Assembly (NCBI GenBank): GCA_037447655.1
Contig: JBBHKE010000918.1
Coordinates: 55,793-117,792, forward strand
Length of the DNA: 62,000 bases
Origin: Zygnema cylindricum
Taxonomy: Eukaryota > Streptophyta > Zygnematophyceae > Zygnematales > Zygnemataceae
Direction of reading: 5' to 3'
Part shown: positions 23,101 through 38,100 of the stretch, one piece after another
Numbering within the stretch: position 1 is the stretch's first letter
How the letters are laid out: each line of letters begins with the position of its first letter
Position numbers and translations under genes: made by a program
Notes under the pieces: model-generated
The model's database searches: none
Seen by the model: the letters and a program-made list of their open reading frames with translations, nothing else
What the model was told of the DNA's origin: nothing

Positions 23101-26100
23101 CCATCTGCCCATGTACTTTCTAACTCCTCAGTTCACAATGAATTAGTTAGAAGGGGTACTTCAGCGACCCGTCACCCTTGGGACTTCAAGGTGAAGAAAA
23201 CAAGAACGAATTTATAATTTGTGACGGATTGGGGTTTTACGGAAACCAAGTTACAAAAGCAAATGTGGATGAAATCACTAATTTAATTATCAAGCAGTTC
23301 CTCAAAGCACCATACAAACACAGAAATTGAGAAGACACAAGTTCGTTACCGTAGATTGATTGAGGCTTAGTGTAAGGAAAGATGTGAAAAGGCACGTCTC
23401 CATTTGTCTGCTGACTGGACAAACCTCTAAGCTCAAAGTTTGAAGGAAAATTATTGCCTTCCGACAAGTGCAAAAGCGCATCTATAGATTCCATAAATGA
23501 TCTACCAATTCCACCTCATGGCAATTATGCGCTTTTGGTATTTGTGGAAAGAATAGCTAAGATGGTTAACATTTTAGAAGATTTCCCGGGAGAACTTCAT
23601 GAATCTTCTATTTTTTCTGTTTTATCTACGTTGGTTAGTTTTCCCTAAATGTATATGTTAAATTTCCGCGAAATCCGGGATTCGGCATGTCCCACACTGG
23701 GGAAAATTGAGGCGGCCAGAGTTTAAACCTGGGACCTTTCACTTGAGCTGTGAACGGGCTAACCAGTTTTTTAGGGTCTTTTAAGGTTTTTAGGATTTTT
23801 TAGGGTTTTTTGGGGATTTCAGGGTTTTTTAGAGTTTTTAAGGGTAGGGTTTTTTCCTTGCAATAGGCGATCGCCCTTTTGTCACCACACAACTTGCTAT
23901 CACTGCGTGGAAAGGGGAAATACCTACGTAATTTCGCACCTCTTCGTGTCATTAAAACTTCTCATGAGTTGTGGAAGCTTCTGTTGGGTGCTAAAAGAAA
24001 TGACGCTTAGCCGACCCTCATTGCATCGACATAATAATTTGATTTAAAAGAGAAATTAATTCTATACTAACTTATATTTAAAAATTCTTGCTCGTCATCG
24101 GAATAAATTTATTATAATGTGAGTCACGAAGATATGTTTAGCGCTATTTTTGGCAGATTACCTCCTTTTGACGCGTTCATAAGTACGGCCAATAATAATC
24201 CTACTCATGTCACTATGTAGATCACATAAACAGATTGGTGCATTAAGTAAGACGACACACTCTAAACAACCCTGGCACTTCGATCTTATGCATTTGCACT
24301 CACCACTTTTGGTAATAATAAACTTCCCAATGGCGTAGGATCTATCACTTTCTACTACCATTGCAAAGGTGGCGATTAACTTATTGACGCGTGCCCAAAT
24401 GTTAGTCCGCAAACTATAACATGCGACAGGGGTTGGAAAGATTTAATCCGTTATATCTAAAAAACTTTGCAAATCCTCCTGTCACATCAAAGCCACTAGG
24501 ACAACTTACACACCCGAACACGACATTAAATGCATATTTGTACGTTACAACTCCTTTTAGTTCACGCCCAACTTTAACTAACCATCGACGGTGCCACTAC
24601 ACTGCTCGTCGCTTTTAGTGCTAATAACACTAATTTGGTCGCGACTTTTTTTGGCCAAAAATCACAAAATAGAGTTTAGCAACATTCTTTGAGGACGTGG
24701 ACTATAATTCCTTGCACTAAATTAGTATTATTAATTCTAAATTCGCATTAACAATAATAAATCTTTCACGGTAATAACGATGAGCGGAGTAGCGATTTCT
24801 AGAAACAAAAGACTTGGGACGTACAACAGGTACACAATTAGTATTGATTGTAATTCCACCTGCCTAAACTGTACCAGTCCAAATTACGCCTTAGAAAAAT
24901 GGCACGTTTTGCATTCTGATTTTGACACAAAAATTATCATATTCTCACACCACCGTTCACTGTCCATAGTGTAGACAGAAAAATAGCGAGGATGGAAATT
25001 TAGGGTCCACACTAATTGCTGTATAGAATAGAAAAGAAGCTCATAGATACTGTACATCCCGAAATGCACACTATTTTACCAATTATAAACCACCTACTTG
25101 TCCGTACTCTAAATAAATCAGAAATTTTGAAGTAACTTTACCATTTTGTACTGATTCCGCACCCTAAGAATCACAAAGGAGCCCTTTAAGAATTTGTATG
25201 GGCCAGTCAGGTTTCTACCGCCCCTCATGAAAACTTCATGTTTCAATTTTGCTCATGGTAATTTTTCCTTTAGTTTTAGCGTTTATGTTTCACTCATGCA
25301 AAATTAATGGGATCTTTGCTAACAAAGAGAATGTCCTCAACAACCTTTAAATAATGTTAAGACAGATTTGTAACGTACTTCTTGTGCGTTTCGTGTAGAA
25401 TCGATATCCAATCGTCGAGGTCAAGTGGATGTACTTCTGGTCCCTCCGAGATATTTAACCAAAAACGCAAGCATTGCAGAAGGTTCGTGATTGTAACTAA
25501 AGGAGTTAGTGAGGCATGAATCTATTGAGTAGGTGTAATATGCCCTTTCGATAGCAATTTCCATTCGTTTCTTTCTTTCCTCTTTATCACCACCTAAACT
25601 TCTCCATGTAGCTGATGGATTTAAATCTGCAAAAAAGTGCATTTAGGTAAACACGTGAAGTACGAATAGTCCACATCACACTTCTCTAAAAATTTAATTA
25701 GCAATCCATCTTAGAAAAATAATAGGAATAGTCGTGGTACGTGACCAATAGACTGTTAGGAAATTCCATGTGTAAAACCGTTTTTTAATCTGAAAAATTG
25801 TAGCATAAAGGAGCATACAGAAGACTCCAATGCTTATCAGAAATAAAAAGAGAAAAGAAATAAAGAAAAAAATCCATTGACATTTGACCCTCCAAATAGA
25901 ATTCCAAAGTTGAACAATTTTTTTAATTTTTAAAACAATGCATCACATAAAGAGGGGCTAAAAATCAACTTTCGGGTAACTGCTTTTAAAAACCAGATAT
26001 AGACTGTGTGGATTATCCATTTAATCTTTAATAAAAAAAAAAAACTCCAGAGAATTTATAAACCGGTTGACAAAAAGAAGATTTGCACTAACAGTCACGT

Positions 26101-29100
26101 ACCATGACTGTGGAAAATGAAGTACAAAGGAAAAAAAGAAGTATGCAAATATAGTAGGAGTACGAGGAGAGGAATTAATTAGTTTTGGCTCCCAGGCTAA
26201 ATAAAAGAACAAAAAAAAAAAAAAACTGAATTTCGATAACATTTCATCCTCTGGTTGAGGTCCATGTGCAGCGAATTTTTTAATTACCCTTAAATTTAAT
26301 TTACGGCAATTTAAGGTTCACAATGACGGAGGTAACTCGTCCTGAGAGTTTGATTGACTTGCATTCATAATAGACCACAACTTATATTTACTGGATTGTT
26401 TTGGATGTTTTTATGATTGCAATATTTTTTTGTCTGTACAACGCAAATGTCATTGACACCTACCTTGTCAATTTTCCAAAACCCACAATTTGCAGGTCTA
26501 GTTTTGAAATACAACAATTCCATGATATGTTTTATTCAATTCATGGATATAAGGGCTTGAAACGGAAGAACATAGCAAGGCTACTGTTTCTACGTGATTT
26601 GTAACTTTAGGATAACATTTTAGTTGGAAATAAACCAGATTATCCGCAACCTGTTAAATCGGTTCTATACCGAACCGGCGGAACGTTGACCATTACTTTA
26701 GATTGATCATGGAAGAATTATCGAAGTACAACACACGTGCACGTCGCCAATGATTGTTTTAAAATCCGCAAAGAACAAAAAAATTAGTATACATATTTCT
26801 AATGATCTCCATTGAAAAATTCAATTGATTGATTTCAAACCTCAATGCAAGATTACCTCAATAATTACTCACCTGCTTCATTCTAGTTCACAAGAAATGG
26901 GCCGAATGGATAGCCAGCTGAATACGGCGGTCCTAAAGTCAACAGTAATTGTTTTTTTTCTTTCCTTGAAAACTTTTAAATAGAATATGCTATCCCATTA
27001 AGATTACATTTTCAATAGTTTATTAATTTAAAACCACCGATTTATTTTGCAAACTTAGCACCAAAATCTTCTAAGTTAGCGATCATGTGGACAATTTAAA
27101 TAAGCACATTACTTTTCGGTGGATATGCTTCTTACTGAATACTAGATTCACATGACAGTAACCGGGATATCTAGCGGGTGCAAATTTGGTTGTTAAATAC
27201 AACATCAACGCTCATTGAAGCAAGTAAGTATTCAACGGTTTGTCATTCAGTAGCTATACAAATGGTCATTCAATAACTATATATAACAAGAGGGGTTATT
27301 TAATAAACGCAATGGTCTATGATCTTATCGATCTAGATGTGAAAAATATATGTCAAAGAACTGGACTTTTAAGCAGAAATACAGCCTAATATGTTGTAAT
27401 GAGGCGAACATATACTTTTATACGAAATATCATAATATGTATGACCTTCAAATGCATGTATCGTTAATCAACAAATTTTTATTGGAAATAAAATTCCAAA
27501 AGCAAAAAAATCATAAGAGTCAGAAGTGTAAAGGAAAGCGTACCTGCATCATCCTGTATGTTTGCGTTGGAAGAATAACCAGAAAAGTACAAAAAAAAAA
27601 AAAACCAAACAAGAAACCATAATTAGGAAATATAATGTGGAGATAGAAATAGAAGGAACAAAACAAGACGACTCAGTCAAGCCCATGAACTACATAGAGA
27701 AAGTGTGCCTGTTATAAAAGTAAATTAGACTGAAGTTTTAATCATATTTAAAACTTATAAAACGAATGAAAAAAATGTATATTTAACATGAGAAGATGGT
27801 CAACGACTGTAACTTTGCAGATTAACTAAAGGCATTCACAATGGTGATGGTAAATTTGGGGAAACGAAAACAAACTAGGAAATTCTTGTAAGGTGAGAAG
27901 TTATCATGTACATACGAGGGCTCACTTCGTTGAAAGTGTTTTCATTCCTTGCAAAAATTATTGATCAAACATTGCCAGTCCTTCATTATAGACAATAACC
28001 AGAACTACTCCAGTCAAAAATTGTCGAGTATAGTAGCCAAAACAGCACACTTTGAACAACAGTTACCGATTTTTATTATTTTTGGTTTCTCTATCTATTT
28101 GAAGCAAATGCCCACGAAATTAACATAGCCAATTGAGCTTGGATATAATTTGAACCGAATCGATTTCATAAACATAAGAATATACTTGTAGCTCAATCAC
28201 AACTGTGGTACAAATAAATCACAAATAGGTATCAATACAATATATAAACGTACACATAAACTGCATGTAAATATAAAAACAATAGTGCAAATTAGCGTAT
28301 CGGCCGTGTTTGCATCTGTATGATGTTTTAATTTTGTACGTCTGGTTTCGTATGTTTGTCTAGTTCCTGCAAGTTACGTTATACCGTGCCTTCCGGACCA
28401 ACGCACTGTTTAGTTTCGGTGAAGGTGTGTCTTAGTAAGCAAAACGTGTTTGTCTCGTTGTTTGAGAAAATGAGTTAAAAAAAGTATCAAGGACAAGGAA
28501 GGGTCTGTAAATATTCTAGGATTCTATACAGTTCAAGTTCAAGAGTAATGAGTCGATAGATGATGGGGTTAAGAGATTTAGCATCTTGGTCGAGAAATTA
28601 ACAAGTCTCAGCAGGATGTTAGAGAAAAGTGAGAAAGTGCTAAGTGTTCTTGAATAATTTGCTGGATAAGTTTACACATTTAAATGAAATAATACAGGCG
28701 AGAAAGATAGACTACGCTATCAATTATTCAGAGAAAGTAGAGAAGTCCAGAAAGGGTTCAGCAGTACAAGGAACCTTAATGTCTGCACATTTGAGACTCC
28801 AGAGCCAAATTCACTCCGAGGGAAAGGCATTCCGAGGGAGAGGCGGGTGCTGAAAGTACACCAAAAGGTCGTGGTGGTAGAGGAAGTGATCAGTCAGTAC
28901 GTGCAAAGGTTATACGGATACTACTGGTCTGTTTGTTGTTAAGATTTACAATGGTTGAATCTATGTTTCCGTAATGTTGATTCGTAGTTAGTGTGGTCTA
29001 GATTTGATCGTGCGTCAGTTCGCAGATTTAGTTTTGTTTCGTTTTGTACTTCGTAAGAAAGTCTTTAATTTCAAAAAGTGTGAAAAAACCATCAAGGTAC

Positions 29101-32100
29101 AAAGGGTTTAAAAAAAGGGGAAAAAGCGCTTAATGCTAAAAACTAGCCAAAGGAAACTAAGGGAAAGAAAATGCGTGAAGACACCAAATCTAACTAGAAT
29201 AACTACCAAAACTAAGCAAATTTACTAAAGATGACACTATACAAATTGACTACATAACCCTAACAAACTAAACTCCACACCCCTGAAGATCGTGGATGTG
29301 GATTGGATCTCTTGGTGGAAAATCTAGGAGGCCACGCTTGTCTTCCGCCACCGTGCTCCGCCGTAGAAGGGCCGCGGCTTCCGCTCGTTGAAGAGCTACT
29401 GATACTCGTTGACGGTAAAACGCAACGTGAAGGCTCGGGGGAGGGCTCCCGGGACCCCTGGTTTCAAATGTTTTCTTTGCATAGTTACGGAGGAATTCAT
29501 CAAAAGACTTGTCCAAAGTACCAAAAATTTCTGCGGCAAATGGCACAAATTGGTCCGCCGGGTCTCGGTGAGCATAATCCTTTTCCTTAGCAGTTGTTGT
29601 GCCTCGAGCCTCTACGCCCGTATGTACCGCCGCGCGAGAAGAAACGTGGGACCCAATCGGATTCGTGAGTACGATAACACCCAAAGTCCTCCCAGCCTCG
29701 TGGAGGAAAACCGAGTCAATGCGAGGACTTCGAATGCCGTTAAACTGGGAGCGAGGAGGTATTACATGAGAAACTTTGCGCCTCACGGTGTAACCTGCGT
29801 CGATGCCAATTGCAGCAATTGAGTCACGAATCAAATCATGCCCAACAATACGTTCACCGCCCCAAGAGCAACGTTGTAGAAGAATCCTGTCCGAGTCGAT
29901 AGGTTGATTACAAACACAATGGGGTCGCTCAAGAAGCGCACGGTGAGGCAAACCCAAACGTAGACGTAGGGTAGATGTGAACTGGTCCGACGTCAAACGA
30001 AGTGTCAAAAAACTCAGCGTGGCTTGCAACCACGCACCAACACACGGCCTAGAACACGAATGCAATCGAGCACGAGATTGAGAAAAAGGTAGCGCGTTTA
30101 AAAGGTTATGGAATCAGCGACTGCCAATTGCTCGGTTATGCGTTGTTGGAGAGAAAAGTTGTAGTCGGATATAAGAGTTTGAAAAGATGGAACCTGGTTT
30201 CGTGCATCAAGTAGGAGGAGTGCACGCGCAGAGGGAAGAGCCTAATAAAAAAGGAAAAAGGTTTTCCTCCACCTTAGGGACAACTTGGGCCAAAATTGGA
30301 ACGTCATCGACGATAAATCATGAGGTGATGAAAGGTGCCACAAAAGCCCAACTACCCAAAAAGGCCGTCGGAGCACCGCTACCTACAGGAATAAAAACTA
30401 AGGCGCCATTCAAGAAAGGGAGACTTGCTTGTTGGCGGGCAAACGAGCCCTCCGGCCGATCAAAAATCCCATGCCCAACGAGGTGGTAGAGCACGCTAAA
30501 AAGAATGTCGTCAAAGTCCTTCGAGAAGACAAAAACGGAAACGTTGGTGGGACTGTCCGAGCGAGATATAAGGGACGTTGAGCAAAACAACATGTGAGGA
30601 TTGCAAAAGCCACTTGGGATTCAGAGAGCTTTGGAAGGTCATCAGAGTGCGAGAGGTCCTCCAACAAAGCATCAATATCAACTTGGTTTACAAAGATGGG
30701 GTTCCAATATAGGATCCTAAAGCTTTAATCCCCTTCGTTGACGACGCAATTTGAAAATCCATAGGGACCTGGTAGTCGGAAGGTAAGCCTTGGGGGCACC
30801 ACGCCACACATTTAGATGGCTTAACTGATAAACCGATCTTACAAAGGTTGCTATGCAAAATGGATGAAGGTAGATAAAACTTGGTCGCGGGCCAGATAAT
30901 ATGCGTATCATCCGCAATCGAAGGGAATCAACCAGGAAAAGCTGCAACAGCAGCAGAGTCACGCAATGCTTGAAGGTGAGCCAACGCAAAAAGGGGTGAC
31001 CCTTAAGGATCACCCTAGCAACTGCCAGTCGCAAATTTTAAGGTGGCAGCATCACCAAACGGAAGGCCTACAGGAAAGATAAAGGGGCTTGGACAGAAAT
31101 AAAAGGCACGCACAAAATGGAAAATTTGGTTAATCGGCAAGGGAGCATGCTTTAATTCCTGAAAGATAGCATTACGGTTGACTGTGTTAAATGCGTTGGC
31201 AACATTCGCTTGAAAGACCACCCAATCTAAATGGAGATCTAGAAGAGCACAAAGGCGATGAACAAACTGCCTCACAACCCCCCTGTTAGCAACTCTAAAC
31301 TGGTGCGGTGTAAAATGGTCATGGAAGGCCCCTTGAAGTTGAATACATATCGCACGCGCCACCAAACGGTATAAAAATTCTCCAATAGCAATTGGGTGAA
31401 TGCCGCCGACAGGTTTCGAAACTGCTACAAGACGTGCCGCAGAGAGAAGAGGTATAGCATGATGAGGGACGTGGCCCTCAGCCACCCTAGAAGCCACTTT
31501 AAAAAGAAGGTCAAAACCTTGGGAAGGGGTCTCACGAGGAAATACATCTCTCAAGAGCTTATAAACCATACCAGTTGGGCCTCCATCCGAAAGATGAGGA
31601 GACCAAATCAAAGCTTTTGTAAAAGCTTCTCGCTCCAAGTCGAAAGACCCGAGTCGATCATGCACCTCAACGAAAGGAAAGAGCTCGTCACGGGTAGGAG
31701 GATGGAGCAAACGCAAAGCTTCAACTGTTGCCTTTGAAAACGGGGACAGAGTGAGAGGTCGAAGAGCACAAGCAGCTCGAAAGAACTCTCCAGAACGACC
31801 AAGATGGACAGCCCGATGTAGTCTCGTAGTGGAGCCTGATACCGACATTTGGAAGGGGACATGGAAAGACATATGACACGATCCGTGTCATCCTATTGCA
31901 ATGACTCCGAATCCCCATTCAAAAATTGTTGGAAACGAGCTTTTGTCTCACGAGCCCCTCTCGCACCCCCCTTTGAAGGCAAAACCAACTCCCAAAGAGG
32001 AAACAAAAGGAGTAAGTGCCACGCCGTGTCGTTGGCGATGTCTTCAGCAAAAAATGCTAAATGAAATCAGAGAGCCGCTTGGATAGAATCACAAAGATTG

Positions 32101-35100
32101 CTCGGGATACGAGTGTACAATCGAGGGCGTGGATAGCCCAAATGGTAACACCCAAGAACGTCGAGGCGTTGAAAATATTACCAATCAGGAGGGGATGGTT
32201 GTTGGCGAACAATTGATGGAGAATGGTGGCCCTTGTTCGGGGGCGGGATACCCTTAGGAGTAAGAGGAATTGAATTCAAATGCCTCGACAAACCGCCACC
32301 CGCCACATGTAACCTTCTACATTGAGGATAGGGCATCCTAAGTGGATCAATGCTTGAAGACGGAGGTAAAGAGGGTGGTTGTGAAAGAGGGATGGAATGC
32401 ATTGGTTGAGACTGCTCCTTAAAATGGGGTGGACGATAAGGGGCACCAATGAGAGGGGGGGGCTCTTCGCTTAAAGTTGGGGATGGAATAGGGTTTGTAG
32501 AAAGTATTGATGGCGTGCTCTCAGGGGGGATGTATAACCCCACATGGGTGTGTGAAAAGGTTAGGAATGGTGGAGGGAACCGTGTGTGGGGGTAATTGTA
32601 CAGTGAGGAGGGATAGAGTGTTGTTTTGGGAGGTAGGCGACAGAGGGTTAAGGGTCTAGGGTCTCATCTGAGGTAATCAAACGTGGTCGAGCGTGATTTG
32701 AAGAAGACGGCGACGAGGAGCGGGACGCCCGCCGCTTGTGAGGGGCCATAAGAGTGGGAGCCTGTGGATGGCGATCGCTTTTGCTATTGCACACTTAGTG
32801 GCATTGTAGAATGTGCTCGATTTGGTCCCCTTGGTGGATCCGAGGAGGTAAAAGTGGAGTTTAAAAAAAAGGCCTTTTGGGCAACAGAAGAAAAAAAATC
32901 GGAAAAACTTGCGGCCGATTTCTTTAGAGTAACTTCCTGAGATTATTAGCACGCTATATTTGGCATAGTATACACGAAGAGGAAATCAAGAAACCCTAGC
33001 ATAAAGCCATGGCCGAAGGTTGTGAAAGGCCGCCGGCCAAAATTTTCTTGCTATTTGTAAGAAATCGGCCGAAAGCAGCAGAGCCGATTATCAAAAAAAA
33101 AAGAACGGATACAGCTGGCTCAACCACAAAGAGGAAGGTTTTGAAACATACTTTTCTTTAGAGTGGCCTACACTTGCGCCCCAGATTTGGCGCTTAATAC
33201 ACGAAGGGAAGGTTAAAAAATTGTAGGAGGAAGTGATGGCCGAAGCTTCAAGAAGGTGGCTAAAAAGCAATTCCCCTACACGAAGGGAAGGTTAAAAAAT
33301 TGTAGGAGGAAGTGATGGCCAAAGCTTTTGGAAGGTTGGCGGCTATAAAGCAATTCCCCTCAATACAAACTTAGTTTGACGGAAAAAAAGGCAGTAAGTG
33401 CGAAAACTTTGATCGTTGGCTAATGGCACGACAATTTAAGCGGCAAAGATTGCAAAAGATGGCCACAGAAGGCAAAGAGGAAAACCACCGAAATTGACAA
33501 CTCCAATTAGTGAAAGACAAAAGAGCGGATGGAGCTGATTTTCAACGACCGAAATTGACAACTCCGATTAGTGAAAGACAAAAGAGCGGATGGAGCTGAT
33601 TTTCTTATCAACTGAAAGGTCTTGGAAAATACGTTTGTGCGTGTATGTTTCACGTTTACATGATTAGATTAGATTTGATTTGTTTAGTTTTGTTTGAGTT
33701 TTAGAATTGTACTTTGGGAAGTTTCGTTTCGTGCGTAGTACGTCTAGTAGTTTCGATTCATGTAAGTTAAGTTGTTCTTACACGACTTTTGTCAGTTCCG
33801 TTTCTAGTTGTTTCATTTTGTTTTGTACCATATTTGCGTCTAAGTACATTTTGACGCTTCTAGAGATAGTGTTCTAGATTGTTTCCACGGTTAAGTTAAA
33901 AAGCCATCTTGTGAGTTAGATAGAATCAAGAGAAAATTGAGGAAGATAGTTAAGAGAGAATTAAGATAGAAAATTGTATGAGTAATGTTGATTTAATGCT
34001 TGAGTAAAGGATTGAGATAATATGAGTTTACTATATTGAGTATTCAATTTGCCTCTATCTTGGACTATGATCTTTCAATGAGTTGTAATGTTTGATTTGA
34101 TTTTAATTTCGCTTCCGCATTGAGACATTTATGTAATCGTGAGCACATTTCGATTGACTTTTATTCCTACCATTTGAGACCTGCAACAAGTGTTACAGAT
34201 TCGAGCACTTGGCAATGAATTGTCCGGATAAAGTTAAAAAGTGCCAATTTTGTGAGCGTTTGGGACATGTCTATGCTCAGTGCTATGACCGTGGTAGTGG
34301 TGGCTCTGGAAAGGGCCATGGCTATGGTGACCGAGGTCGTGGTCATAGAAGGGGCTGAAGTCGTGGACAATATCGTGGTGGCGGTGAAGGAAATTATACC
34401 GAGTTCGAGGACAATTTTGGTGACAGGCCCCAAAACTTTGCTGTGTTTCTAAACATTTTTTTGGGTTCAGTTGGTGGATTGAATCATATATATAAGTGCC
34501 ATGCATCACGTGTGTACGGATGAAACTTTGATTGAGGACATGAGAACCTTAACAATTCCCAACGGGATTACAACTGTCATTTAAATTTGAGTAGCCATCT
34601 TATGTGATTGTGGACAAATAAAAAAGTGGTAGTTGTGCCAATTTCAGGATTTTGCGGTAGAACTAAAGGTCGCAATAGGCGGATATGCCAATGTTTTGGA
34701 GTAAAAGTGGCATAAGGTAGAAACGCAAATAATATTTGCTGGACGCAAGTGCCGGGTATTTATGACTGTGGTGGTCATATTCCTTGCGGTACGCATAACC
34801 AATTTTAGTTGTGTTGGGTCGGCGATAGCCATGTTAAAGAGTAAAAAATGCACTTTCGTTGGAGTTGGACCGTTACAACTTGTTGTGTCTCTTTTCGTAT
34901 AACATGTCTAAAAAAATCGCCAAAGTAAAATGGGTAGCTGTTCTTTTTGATTGAAACTTAAACGGAATACGTTATAACATGGAGGCAAACCCAATAAAAC
35001 TGAAAAAAAAAATTTCACCAAGGATAATCAACTGGGCAGCTTCATTAACAAATCTGTAAATTTCCTCCACATTTTTTTTCGTCGTATCAAATATTCGTAT

Positions 35101-38100
35101 TGAAAAATGATTTGCATTTATGCAAGCTTTTCAAAAGTGATACAAATTGCCAACCTCCGTTCTGCTAAGGAAATAAGGTAGATCCTCCTCATTTGTTTTT
35201 TTCGGTATAAAACATTTCTAACGATATATGATTTGCATTCATATAAGCTTTTAAAAAATGATACAAATCACCAACCTAGGTTTTGCTAAGGATGCAAGGG
35301 TTCAAATGAGTTTTGTTTGAGCATCGTCGAGTGCTATTGCCAATTTCCCAAAAACGACACTGTTCCTCTTTTCCACATTTTGATGTCTTTTCAACTAAAA
35401 TAGTGGCACCGATTTATGATGGATTGATACACATAAGACAAAGTGCTAAACAAGCAGACGCACAAAAATAAACACACATAGAAGAGATAGATTACTCCAC
35501 GAGACCCAATATTTTCCAAAAAAAAAATTTTGCACGAAAAATTGAAATTCCTTTCTCTTTAACACCTCACTATAAATGTACGGCCCCATGTGGCTAAGTA
35601 GAGAATTTTTTCTATCGTTTTCCTATAAAAATTAGCGTCATACTGCTAAAGTTGCGACTGTGCGAAGAAATCACAAAATTTCAGAGTACAATTTGCGTCA
35701 TCCTCGAACTTAGAATGTATGAAAAATTGTCGCCTTTCGTTTTTTAGACACAATGTCACGTCATCTTCAAGCTTATCCTAAAACACTTCGGCGATGTCTA
35801 TTAAATGAAGTAAAATCGCTTTCAAAAATAGAAAAACATATTTTCACGTGTGAACAGTTTTCAAAAGTTTTTGAAAACGAAAAAAAGAACTGGGTTGTCC
35901 ATTTCTGTCCGCTTGCATCTTGTTCGATTTTTTCTTTTGTAGGGGTCTCGAAGCTGCGATGACATTTCACGAAAAGGTGAAAAATCCGTGAAGGCGCAAC
36001 CGCAGCTCGAGCCTCTCACCTTACTCACCTTGCGTCTCCATCACTCCAAACTTCACTACTTCGCGACACTAACGGTGAAAGGCACAATGCTGAGGCCGGC
36101 TGCACGTGCGGAAACCAAGTCACGATGAGAAGAATCCAACAAACGCGCCCAAAAAAAAACCACTATTTTCCAAGGGCCTCTAGAATTTTATGTCCATTCA
36201 TGGCGACCGGACATGAGAGGAAAACACAAACGCATCTTGTATATAAATGTCAAGTTTGCATGTTGCCCATATACATGACTTTGGTACTCCGGATCGAGTA
36301 CAAAGCCGGCTGCATAAATGGTGCTATGTGCCATCTTCCAGCTCGCCATCCATGATGTCTTCAACTCTTCCAAAATTTGCATGCCCTCATGAATGTTATC
36401 TCCTCCAGCGCAAGCTAAATTCTCCAAAAATTGTCCAATCGCGTAAAAACTGTCGTTAACCTTCCCCACATTTGGGCCACCTCTGTCGCACTCCCTCAAC
36501 AACCGCACCACATCAACCGCTTCACATTTTCTGAAATTGACACGACCTCTGTCACTCTAACCGAAAACTCTGTGCTCAAAATGTGGTACCCAATCTTAGC
36601 CCCCTCTGTCCTGAAAGTGGTACCTAATTTTAGCCCCCTCTGTCCTGTACACCCCTTTTCCTTTTCCTGTACACCCCATTGTCCTGTACATAGGCTTGCC
36701 CACCCATTCTTTGAATTTGTCATCAAACTTCACCATTTTTTGAATTTGTCATCAAACATAAAGCGCTTCAGACTCTTTTTCACATCTAATAACCTCTGGA
36801 GCATAATAAAATTTGAAGCAAACCTAGTCTTTCCAAGTTTCAGAACCCGAAATTTAGAATTTTTATTGAACATGGCTATACTCATGGTATGATTAGTGAA
36901 GAATTTCAAAACTTCTCTACAAAACCTAGTCTTTCCAGGTTTCAGAACCCGAAATTGAGAAATTTTATTGAACATGGCTATACTCATGGTATGATTAGTG
37001 AAGAATTTCAGGACTTCTTTTGCCTCTCGAACAGGTTTGGAGATAAATGTCAAACTACTCCAATCTTCAACATCAAATCAAAAATATGTGCAGTGCATGG
37101 CATCCACGTAATAGAAGGGTGCTTTGCGACGAGCAACGAGGCTGCAACCTTGTTCACTAGGGCATAATCGGTAAGAATATGCACCATATTCTCCACCCTT
37201 ACCGCATGTATTCTTTTTTCCAACACCTTACAAATGTAGTCAGCGTCTTTAATTTGCCCACTCGTATCTTCTACCGTCAAGAACATGTCACCTTTCGGGG
37301 TGACAGCTATAATATTTAGGAGAGGTCTATCGTCACTGCTGTGCATTCGTCTCATGTGATCATGGCACCGGTGACATGAATAGTTTCCACATAGCTTGCC
37401 AAATCTTTCTTCACATTCGCCTTGGTCTGTAATAGGAGACGATTTGTCATTGCACTACGGTATGGTAACTTGTAAGATCCACTTATATCACCGGTTTTTT
37501 TCACCGCTGCCTTAAAATATGGGTCCTCTAAAAGTCTGAACAACAATTTATTGGCAAAGAAAGCCGTGGCCTAAGTTAAATCTACCTCTTACTTATTATG
37601 CTTATTAAAATGCATTTTATATTCTACACACCTCTTACTTTGGTACTCGCAATCGGTGGAAAATTGTTGGTGAGTTCATCCAAGTCGCCCATTACACGTT
37701 TTTGAGAGGAATTTGCAGATCTTTGGTTTTCTGAAGCACTAAACTGCTCCTTCACCTACAGCTCCTTCACCTCGGTTGCACAATGTGCTCCTTCACCTTC
37801 TGCTCCTTCACCTCGGCTGGACACATTCTGAAGGCTCTAATCCCTCCACTCTGGACATTCCAAGGAGATGATTGGTGATCCTGGTTGCTTGGGCGTTATA
37901 TTTGAAGTTGCAATAAATAGAAACGCATTATCGGTTGGCCACAAGAATAAGAATACCACCGTTTATAGCCTTCATGTGCTCTAACTCCTCTCCTCGATTT
38001 TTGGGCATGGTTGCTTCTGTCGAAGATTGGAAGAGAGGAAAGTAAAAAGCTTAGGAGGGAGAACGGTAGAATAGTGGGAGGCGGCTTCCTTGCAGTTTCG

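Noticed and set aside
25379-25642. Standard-code reading of exon 7 (DLNPSATWRSLGGDKEERKK)
   Set aside because: It lacks TAR codons but starts in the wrong phase, ends at TGA before the donor, and abandons the clearly coding DLDDWISILHET end.
34252-34452. Frames antisense or shifted to the zinc-knuckle region
   Set aside because: Shadows of the Copia gag reading frame.
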